A stretch of DNA of 64,000 nt, taken from assembly GCF_963666745.1 (NCBI RefSeq), contig NZ_OY762961.1, positions 546,001 to 610,000 on the forward strand. The letters run 5' to 3'. The position numbers and the translations under genes are program-made. The DNA is from an uncultured Desulfuromonas sp. Lineage in GTDB: Bacteria > Desulfobacterota > Desulfuromonadia > Desulfuromonadales > Desulfuromonadaceae. The notes under the pieces are model-generated. The model searched no databases and was not told where the DNA came from. It saw only the letters and a list, made by a program, of their open reading frames with translations. Positions 17,002 to 23,620 of this stretch are shown one piece after another (positions within the stretch are counted from its first letter, which is position 1; every line of letters begins with the position of its first letter).

Positions 17002-17052
17002 CCCCATTTACCCATAAGGTTGGTCAAAGGCAGACTTGACCCCATTTACCCA
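17002..17052 (+). repeat. Tandem REP-like repeat units
   Basis: The second unit of the tandem array carries TAAGGTTGGTCAAAGGCAGA then CTTGACCCCATTTACCCA (17015-17052). The tail of the first unit, CCCCATTTACCCA, sits at 17002-17014. The 15-mer GACCCCATTTACCCA therefore appears at 17000-17014 and 17038-17052. The unit length is 38 nt. Confidence 0.75.
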
Positions 17053-17166
17053 AGAGAAGTCGAAACAGGAATTATGGAAGCGGTACATGTCGCGCTTCGC
17101 GATAACTATCTTTGCTTTTGTGACTTAATACGATGATCCGGAGATCCGGGCAGGAGAATTGATGTT

Positions 17167-17850
17167 ATGGAAACAGTTTTGATCACTGGCGCCTCACGAG
17201 GCATTGGGCTGGAGCTGACCCGGCAATTTCTTGCACTGGATTATAAGGTCATCTCTACCTATCGAGGCCAGCCCTCTGCTGACCTTCAACAATTACTCTC
17301 AAACACGGCGTTATCTCTTGTTGATCTGGAAGTGACTGACGCCAAGTCAATCGATGCTTTGGCAAGCCGATTAGCGGATACGCCAATCGATATTTTAATC
17401 AATAATGCCGGTGTTCTGGGGGCGGATGATCAGTCTCTGGACGCTCTTGATCCTCAAGACTGGTTACATACGTTTGCGGTGAATACTATTGCGCCCTTAA
17501 TGGTCAGCCGTACCGTTCTGAAAAGTATGAAAAACTCATCAAATCCACGCATTATTACGATTTCCAGCGATATGGGCGCGTTACAGGATGAGGGCATGGG
17601 GATGTATGCGTACCGCAGTTCTAAAGCCGCAGTGAATAAGGCGATGCAGGTGCTCGCTTTGGAGCTAAAGGAAAAAGGCATCACGGTATGTCTTGTGCAT
17701 CCAGGCTGGGTCAAGACGGATATGGGCGGTGATGCTGCGGATCTCACTGTCGAGGAAAGTGCGTCAGGGATTGTTGATTTAGCACACAATCTGACCTTAA
17801 AGCAAAGTGGTACCTTCCTGAACTGGCAAGGCAAGGTGAATCGTTGGTAA
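17167..17850 (+). CDS. Short-chain dehydrogenase/reductase, C-factor-like
   Basis: A 227-residue classical SDR. The nucleotide-binding loop is TGASRGIGLE (residues 7-16), ILINNAGVLG is the NNAG motif, and the catalytic site is S in TISSDMGA with YAYRSSK (Tyr-x3-Lys). The overall type (SFLxLEVTD..., GWVKTDMGGDAA) resembles CsgA/C-factor-like SDRs found in many proteobacteria. Substrate unknown. ATG 17167 follows CAGGAGAATTGATGTT. It is the first intact gene to the right of the mobile island. Confidence 0.88.
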   Translation: METVLITGASRGIGLELTRQFLALDYKVISTYRGQPSADLQQLLSNTALSLVDLEVTDAKSIDALASRLADTPIDILINNAGVLGADDQSLDALDPQDWLHTFAVNTIAPLMVSRTVLKSMKNSSNPRIITISSDMGALQDEGMGMYAYRSSKAAVNKAMQVLALELKEKGITVCLVHPGWVKTDMGGDAADLTVEESASGIVDLAHNLTLKQSGTFLNWQGKVNRW

Positions 17851-18531
17851 ATTACCGATAGCAACAAGGCACAAAGTTCGTCGCGAAGCCTCGTTTCTCA
17901 GTCCCGGAAAAAAGGTGCTGAGTCTTATGTTGTCCTGATGTTTTTATTATTGCACAGACTGAAAAAGCGTAACGCTTCATGAGGGTTGCCGTAAATTTCA
18001 AGGCCTGTGTATTGTGATGCTCTGGCTTTTTTGCGTTGAATCTGAAATCAGTGAAGCTATTGGCGGCAGGTCGCGCAAGCCATAGAGCCTACCGAACTCT
18101 GAAAAAATCGCCTTGGAACTTTGGATGCGGCTCAGATTTTTCAAAATTCATTCAGCCCAAGTACTTGCACGCTCCTGTCCACCCTGACCTCACTGATTCA
18201 GGTAATCGTTACAAGCCTCCGCGGTGTCTCCCCGATGGCCTCCCGTCTTTTCCGCTTTTATCAAATCAACAGCGCGTGTTTCCCGTGGGCTTTCGGCCTC
18301 GAAACGTTTTAAACAAATGCTTTTAAAATTAATATAACTATGTTTTACTTGTTTTGTTAATAGTAGACATTGGCTGTCTATCTGATTTGTTAATCATTGA
18401 TAAATGAGGTTTTTAAAATCATAACGCAGTGTTGATTTTGTTAGATTTTTCTTTTTGTTGAATGTCGGGAAGTGGCGGTAAATGCGCGATTTCCGCTCTT
18501 TTTTATCAACCCAGGGGTGTTGACGCATATC
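17851..18531. other. Long intergenic region with a GC-richer block
   Basis: 680 bp with no gene I can support. A small AAGCGT/ACGCTT hairpin lies near 17966-17978 without a T tract. The segment about 18050-18311 is richer in GC than the flanking AT-rich DNA and has overlapping short frames on the + strand, none with a recognisable family. The last 150 bp is AT-rich and probably carries the promoter for the REC-DUF4388 gene. Confidence 0.4.
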
Positions 18532-19611
18532 ATGAAGAAGATTCTGATTCTTGACAAAGACAATGTCACATTACGTGCTCTGTTAGAGGCGCTGCAACGC
18601 TACAGTGATCTTGAGGTGATTGTTGCCAATGAGCGCAACGAGGTCAACCGCGGGTTGCAGCAGTTGGCGATCGACCTTGTCATAACGGATATCGATGGTA
18701 CGGAAAGCTGTTGTTTTGAGCTGATTGAATCGATTAATCACGTGTTCCCTGATTTGCCGGTGGATGTGCTCAGCACTGCGTTGTCTTTAGAGCTGGAGTC
18801 GAGATTGAGCGCCTTGCGCGTTGCTCGCCGTTTTAGCAAACCGTTAAAAGCTGAAGAGGTGGCAAAGAAGGTTCACCAGCAGTTGACAAACGGGGCGGTT
18901 GGACAACTCAAAGGCTTGGGTTTGACATCGGTTTTGCAATTGATGAATGTCGAGCGCAAAAATTGCGTACTTACCGTTGAGACAGACACTGAACAGGGTG
19001 AGCTTTTTATTCGAGATGGGGAAATTATTGCGGCTAAAACGGCTGCGATGAGTGGCAAGGGTGCTGCATACACCATTATCAGTTGGGACGGGGTGCGGAT
19101 TGATTTTCAGGATAAACCTTTCAATGTCACGCAGGACATTTCTGAACCTTTTATGACCTTGCTTATGGAAGCGTTGCGTCTGAAGGATGAGAGGCAGTTG
19201 TCTCCAGCGGCGTCGGAGGGTGGTCCGGCAGGTGAAGGTCTTTCACGGACACAGGTCGAAGCAATGACTTTACTCGAAAAGCAGATCGATTCTGTGCTCG
19301 AACCATTGCCGGGAATTGTTGAATACTGTCTTTATGATCAAGACAGCAACCTGCGTTTTTTCAAATCACGACGGCAACAGCCGGTTAAGCACATTCATCC
19401 CGGCCATCTCCATATGAAATCAACGGACATTGCCGATCTACTGAATGCTGGAAACTTTCAGTATCTGGTGGTCAATGAAGGCCATGGTGTGCGTCATGTG
19501 TTTTTTACTTTTAAGAATGTTCCCATAACCGTGGGCTTACGCCGTGAACAGTCGGTTAAAAAATTTTTGCAGCAGTTCAGATCAAAGTTCGAAGTCGCGA
19601 CACGATTTTAG
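18532..19611 (+). CDS. Receiver-like / DUF4388 (PatA-N-like) regulatory protein
   Basis: 359 residues. The N-terminal 120 residues have a receiver fold (MKKILILDKDNVTLRALLEAL, then DLVITDIDGTESCCFELIESI with the Asp). The middle part matches DUF4388: GLTSVLQLMNVERKNCVLTVE, GELFIRDGEIIAAKTAAMSGKGAAYTIISWDG. A roadblock-like C-terminal region follows (EKQIDSVLEPLPGIVEYCLYDQDSN). DUF4388 proteins accompany MglA-type GTPase and chemosensory systems. ATG 18532 begins the receiver cleanly; a GTG at 18472 would add 20 residues. The next gene is 9 nt downstream, so this opens a roadblock operon. Confidence 0.8.
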   Translation: MKKILILDKDNVTLRALLEALQRYSDLEVIVANERNEVNRGLQQLAIDLVITDIDGTESCCFELIESINHVFPDLPVDVLSTALSLELESRLSALRVARRFSKPLKAEEVAKKVHQQLTNGAVGQLKGLGLTSVLQLMNVERKNCVLTVETDTEQGELFIRDGEIIAAKTAAMSGKGAAYTIISWDGVRIDFQDKPFNVTQDISEPFMTLLMEALRLKDERQLSPAASEGGPAGEGLSRTQVEAMTLLEKQIDSVLEPLPGIVEYCLYDQDSNLRFFKSRRQQPVKHIHPGHLHMKSTDIADLLNAGNFQYLVVNEGHGVRHVFFTFKNVPITVGLRREQSVKKFLQQFRSKFEVATRF

Positions 19612-19620
19612 GAGAGCGCA

Positions 19621-20253
19621 ATGGAGCAGGCAATTGCCACGTTGAAGAAACTTCCAGGCGTTTTAGGGGCCTGTGTGTATGACGCCGAGCTGAAAGTGAG
19701 GATGAACTGCATGCCTCCTTTTTTGTCGGAGGAGGTTCTGGCCAGTCTTGGTGTGCGTATGGAAGAGATCATGTCTCTGGCACGAGAAAAACTGCCTGAT
19801 GTCGGCGAAATGACGCTTCATTACGATGAGGTTGCCCTGTTTATTCACACCTTTGCCGATAAATCCATCCTTGTTTTTGGTGAACCCTCCATGAATGGAC
19901 GCCTGGTGAGCTATTCCCTCAATATGCTCAGCAAACCAAAAGATATTGATGAGGTGGACAAGGCGACTGATGAGCCGCCGGAGAAAACTCCGGTTCAGCC
20001 TGTGGATTTCAGCGCCGAGATTCCTGGTTTGAAACTGCGGCTGGCAAAAGTGATCGGGCCGATGGCGGATCTGATCTTTGATGATGCGTTCAGCGCCTGG
20101 CAGAGTGGAGAGGACAGCTCCTTTGACGGTCTGCTTCAGGCTCTTGCCCGAGAGCTTGATGATGCCGGGAAGTTTGAGCGTTTTCTGGCGTTATGCTCTG
20201 AAACGGTGGAAAACATCCGCCTGAAGGAACCGCAACGTGGCCAAGGTGACTGA
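19621..20253 (+). CDS. Roadblock/LC7-like protein
   Basis: 210 residues, second gene of the cluster, with a GGAGAG ribosome site 9 nt after the previous stop. The first 95 residues (LKKLPGVLGACVYDAELKVR, ..., LHYDEVALFIHTFADKSILVFGEP) show the beta-alpha pattern of roadblock/LC7 domains that bind small GTPases. The second half is acidic and helical with no known domain. The end overlaps the start of the next gene by 17 nt. Function is inferred from fold pattern and context only. Confidence 0.65.
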   Translation: MEQAIATLKKLPGVLGACVYDAELKVRMNCMPPFLSEEVLASLGVRMEEIMSLAREKLPDVGEMTLHYDEVALFIHTFADKSILVFGEPSMNGRLVSYSLNMLSKPKDIDEVDKATDEPPEKTPVQPVDFSAEIPGLKLRLAKVIGPMADLIFDDAFSAWQSGEDSSFDGLLQALARELDDAGKFERFLALCSETVENIRLKEPQRGQGD

Positions 20254-20578
20254 TTTCATCTCGGTCTTGAGCGGTCTGCGGGGTGTTGACGGCTATCTGC
20301 TGGCTCAGGGACGTGGCCAGATCCTTTCACATAATCTGACGGATTCTGCTTCTTACATGATTTGGGCTCACGCCTTAATTCAACGTTGTGCGTCATTATC
20401 GAGCGCTCTCAATAATGAGAGTCTGAGGGGGGCGTCGTTTCAGCAAAATGGCCGTTTCATCCATCTCTTTCCGATCCGGCAGTATCAACTTGTTGTTCTG
20501 CAATCCGCGGAAAATGCCAACGTGGAGCTTTCTCAGCAAATAGAGGCTCTTATTCAAGAAACGGTGGAGCGTGGCTAA
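20237..20578 (+). CDS. Small roadblock/LC7-like protein
   Basis: 113 residues, GTG start within the preceding gene's 3' end (translational coupling) with AAGGAA upstream. VLSGLRGVDGYLLAQGRGQILSHNL and RFIHLFPIRQYQLVVLQSAENANVELSQQIEALI fit a single roadblock domain. Together with the two genes before it, it makes a DUF4388-roadblock-roadblock operon. No MglA-type GTPase gene is in the window. Confidence 0.65.
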   Translation: MAKVTDFISVLSGLRGVDGYLLAQGRGQILSHNLTDSASYMIWAHALIQRCASLSSALNNESLRGASFQQNGRFIHLFPIRQYQLVVLQSAENANVELSQQIEALIQETVERG

Positions 20579-20705
20579 CTATGACACAGAAGCGCGCCAT
20601 TCACGCCAAGAAGACAGAACGTAGCCAGCGCTAAAAAGGGTCGAATTTGGACGATAGAACGAACCGGACAAGACACGAGGTTTTCCGTGAAGCGAGGGGA
20701 TGACA

Positions 20706-21383
20706 ATGGATTTGAAAACTGGGCATAGAAGGGGATTCTCGGTGGTTTTGTCGCACGGCACAGACAGGCTAGGTCGGGGGAGGGCCAAGGTCAAAAACAT
20801 GATTCTGGTGGTGTTCTCTCTGGTGGGTCTTACTTTGGCTCCCGGTGTTGCCGGGGCGGACGCGCTGCAGACGGGTCTCGACCACAATGCCTACCTCTGG
20901 GCCCAGCAGTGTCGGGACGAAGTTGTCGATCAATTTGAACTGTTGCTCACTTCCGGGCGGCTGACCGTCGGCCAGCTTTTCGACACGTTTTACATTCCTG
21001 TTCCCAATACCAATCCGCAGAAATATCGCACTCAGTACGATACGTTAAGTGATGAGATTTTGCGGCCGATCCTTGATAAATATCTGGCGAAAGATTCACA
21101 TCTGGTGTTTTGCATCGCAGTGGACCGCAATGGTTACCTGCCGACGCACAATACTCGCTTTGCTCAGCCTTTGACCGGTGATGCCGAGGTTGACAGCGTG
21201 AAAAACCGGACCAAACGAATTTTCAATGATCGTACCGGTCTGGCAGCGGCACGGAATCAGCAGCCCTATCTGTTACAGCGTTACAGCCGTGATACCGGCG
21301 AACAAATGTCCGATCTTTCCATTCCGATTACCATCAGTAAACGCCATTGGGGTGCCATACGCATTGGCTATCAAACCAATTGA
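20706..21383 (+). CDS. Periplasmic Cache-like sensor domain protein
   Basis: About 225 residues. A hydrophobic export signal (MILVVFSLVGLTLAPGVAGADA) is followed by a single sensor domain of the type in Desulfuromonas/Geobacter chemoreceptors, with landmarks FCIAVDRNGYLPTHN, KNRTKRIFNDRTGLAAARN and RHWGAIRIGYQ. There is no membrane anchor or output domain after it, so it would be a free periplasmic protein. GAGGGGATGACA favours ATG 20706. ATG 20799, directly at the signal peptide, is an alternative start. It is a paralogue of the next gene, which has the same domain joined to a membrane-HAMP tail. Confidence 0.72.
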   Translation: MDLKTGHRRGFSVVLSHGTDRLGRGRAKVKNMILVVFSLVGLTLAPGVAGADALQTGLDHNAYLWAQQCRDEVVDQFELLLTSGRLTVGQLFDTFYIPVPNTNPQKYRTQYDTLSDEILRPILDKYLAKDSHLVFCIAVDRNGYLPTHNTRFAQPLTGDAEVDSVKNRTKRIFNDRTGLAAARNQQPYLLQRYSRDTGEQMSDLSIPITISKRHWGAIRIGYQTN

Positions 21384-21438
21384 CGCGATTTCAGTGCATA
21401 AAGCATACATTTAATCCGCATGAAAATGGGGGGGGCTC

Positions 21439-22335
21439 ATGTTTAAAAAAATCAGTGTAAAGGTGGCGGTCTATGTCAATGTCCTGCTGTTGATCGTCAT
21501 GGTCTTCGGGGCGTGGTTCATCATCCGCCAGCAAAGTCAGCATTTGGAACAGCAGCTGCTGGAAAGAGGGAAAAGCGAGGCCGTTCTGGGCGCACGCTTT
21601 ACCGGGCGTATTCTCGAAGAGGCGATTGATAATGGGGTTTTCAGTGTCAAGGATGCGTTTGATACTGAATATGAGGAGATCCCTGGATTTGAACCGGCCA
21701 AATATCATACGCGATATGATTTCTACCTGGATAAGGCGTTATTGGCCATCGAAGATGAATTTCTTAAAGACGAGAGTGTTGTTTTTGCTGTTGCCGTCGA
21801 TACAAACGGCTACCTTCCCACGCATAATACCTTGTATCAGCAACCGATTACCGGCGATGTTGAGAAAGACAGAACCGGCAACCGCACCAAGCGGATTTTC
21901 AATGATCCAGTCGGCATTAATGCGGCCCGGAATCTCGAAGAGGGATTTCTTCAGGTTTATGCACGGGACACCGGTGAGACGATGTGGGATATCTCGGCGC
22001 CGATTATGGTCAAGGGAAAGCATTGGGGTGGTTTTCGTATCGGATTTTCCCTGGAGAAAGTGAATCAGCAAAAAGAAATGTTGCAACAGTCCCTTATGTT
22101 GACTCTGCTGGGCGTTTTGGTCATATCGATCATTTCTGTTGTCATCATGGTCGGCAATGCGCTTAAACCGCTTGAGACGTTGACACAGGCCGCATTGGAT
22201 CTGGCTGACGGCAAGGTCGACGATGAGATTAAGGTGGAGTCGGCGGACGAAGTGGGGAAACTTGCGGATGCCCTTGAACGGCTGCGGGTCAGTTTGAAAG
22301 CGGCAATGGATCGTTTACGCAAGAAAAAATCATAA
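21439..22335 (+). CDS. Membrane Cache-HAMP sensor without output domain
   Basis: 298 residues. TM1 is near residues 8-27 (VAVYVNVLLLIVMVFGAWFI), followed by a periplasmic Cache-like domain (VFAVAVDTNGYLPTHN, NRTKRIFNDPVGINAARN, KHWGGFRIGFS). TM2 is near residues 218-240, and a HAMP domain (NALKPLETLTQAALDLADGKVDDEIKVES..DEVGKLADALERLR) follows. The protein ends in RLRKKKS, so there is no methyl-accepting, kinase or GGDEF part. It may signal through a partner. The roadblock cluster lies upstream. The run of eight G residues before the start acts as the ribosome site. A terminator follows. Confidence 0.82.
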   Translation: MFKKISVKVAVYVNVLLLIVMVFGAWFIIRQQSQHLEQQLLERGKSEAVLGARFTGRILEEAIDNGVFSVKDAFDTEYEEIPGFEPAKYHTRYDFYLDKALLAIEDEFLKDESVVFAVAVDTNGYLPTHNTLYQQPITGDVEKDRTGNRTKRIFNDPVGINAARNLEEGFLQVYARDTGETMWDISAPIMVKGKHWGGFRIGFSLEKVNQQKEMLQQSLMLTLLGVLVISIISVVIMVGNALKPLETLTQAALDLADGKVDDEIKVESADEVGKLADALERLRVSLKAAMDRLRKKKS

Positions 22336-22361
22336 CGTTTTCAAACGATTCCACAAGAGAC

Positions 22362-22396
22362 TGGGCCGGTGTCTCCTGCGATGCACCGGCCTTTTT
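22362..22396 (+). terminator. Intrinsic terminator
   Basis: GGCCGGTG / CACCGGCC stem (22364-22371 with 22384-22391) with a 12-nt loop and TTTTT, 29 nt after the Cache-HAMP stop. Confidence 0.85.
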
Positions 22397-22499
22397 AGCT
22401 AAAGAAAAGACGGATACGTGTCGAAATTCCTCAGATAATCGACAACTGTGGCAGTACATTGTGCCAGCATGTCATTAATTTCTCGCGGGGAGGATACCT

Positions 22500-22991
22500 A
22501 TGGGGATTCAGTCGCTCAGTGCTTATAGCGCTTTTCCATCCGTCGCCAATTCATTGCAGCAACGGCAAACGTCTGTCGTTGATGATGCTGGCTCGACAAC
22601 AGGTGGTGTTGACAAAGTGACCATTTCCCCGGCAGCACGTGAGCGTGCTGCGGAAGAAGGGATTGGCACTGATTCCTATGATTTTACGAACATGACACCG
22701 AAGCAGATGATGAAAGTCTCGCAGGAACTTTATGATTCTGGCCAGATCGACAATAAACAGCATCTCATGCTGCTTGCCACGGGACTGACGTTTGGTCGGA
22801 TGGGCGAGAATGGGCAACACATTCAACCGACCGCTGAAGAGATAGCCCTGCATAACAATACTCCGATGAATTATGAGCAGTACATCACTGATCGGATCAG
22901 CTATCTGGAATCGACAGGGCAGACATCGGACCCTCAATATGGTTATGAAAGTTGGAAAGATCTCCTTGCAACTTTCCAGGGACGTGCATAG
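22500..22991 (+). CDS. Hypothetical protein with FlgM-like VTISPAAR segment
   Basis: 163 residues with a strong GGGGAGGA ribosome site. The N-terminus is low-complexity and Ser/Gln-rich. DKVTISPAARERAAEEG resembles the D-x-V-x-I-S motif seen near the start of FlgM and some flagellar proteins, but the rest (YDFTNMTPKQMMKVSQELYDSGQID..., YITDRISYLES) does not fit FlgM. No signal peptide and no membrane segment. Flanked by a terminator upstream, so probably monocistronic. Function unknown. Confidence 0.7.
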   Translation: MGIQSLSAYSAFPSVANSLQQRQTSVVDDAGSTTGGVDKVTISPAARERAAEEGIGTDSYDFTNMTPKQMMKVSQELYDSGQIDNKQHLMLLATGLTFGRMGENGQHIQPTAEEIALHNNTPMNYEQYITDRISYLESTGQTSDPQYGYESWKDLLATFQGRA

Positions 22992-23051
22992 GTATTCTTG
23001 ATTCTCAATTTTTCAGATCAGTTCTCCAACTCTAAATGATATCAATGGCTG

Positions 23052-23407
23052 ATGATGGTAATCTCGAAACAAACCGCGCAACATTATCTCTGGGGTGGCA
23101 GCTGTGACGGCTGGCACCTTGCTGCCTCTGCGCAACTCAGTGTGATTCAGGAGCGCGTTCCGAGTGGGGCTTCTGAAGTGCGTCATCTGCATAACAGGCT
23201 GAACAATTTTTTTATGTGCTTCGAGGTATCGCCTCACTGGAAGTAGACGGTATTGTTTATACTCTGAACGCGAATGAAGGTTTTCACGTACCGGCAGGTG
23301 TCCCGCATACCTTGAGTAATCAAAATGAACAGACTCTTGAGTTCCTGGTGGTTTCGGCACCGCCGAGTCATGGGGATCGGCAAGAGAGAGGCTGTCCAGT
23401 CTCTTGA
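23052..23407 (+). pseudogene. Cupin-domain protein with a one-base frameshift
   Basis: Two frames together make one small cupin. The first (23052 on) gives HLAASAQLSVIQERVPSGASEVRHLHNRLNNFF. The second continues VLRGIASLEVDGIVYTLNANEGFHVPAGVPHTLSNQ. The switch falls in a run of seven T (23207-23213); eight T would restore NNFFYVLRG. Metal ligands expected for a cupin (H-x-H in RHLH, and the His in GVPHTL) are all present. Either a real loss of function or a homopolymer error. Confidence 0.75.
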
Positions 23408-23620
23408 AGCAGTTGTGAGCAACTTTTCTATAACGCCACGATGAAAAGGACGGTGTTCATTGGGAACATCGTCCTTTTTGCCTTTATGTTAAGACGAAGC
23501 GGCTCAATCATTAAAAAGATAGTTTTTTATGGTTAACTTAATTATTGTGAATAGGTGCTAAAGTTCACATTTGTATTATTGATAATATTGTTCTAATGTT
23601 CGGGAAAAGAGGGGGATATC

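Noticed and set aside
16927-17136. A + strand frame crossing the IS110 edge and the REP-like repeat
   Set aside because: It spans several element junctions, so it cannot be an ancestral gene.
17860-18100. Stretches resembling parts of a GEMM (c-di-GMP) riboswitch, such as GCGCAAGCC followed by CCTACC
   Set aside because: The required P1a/P1b arrangement and GNRA tetraloop context are not there, so the resemblance is superficial.
22450-22470. TGGCAGTACATTGTGCC as a sigma-54 promoter before the 22500 gene
   Set aside because: The GG-to-GC spacing is 11 rather than 10 nt, and the sequence is better described as a small inverted repeat.
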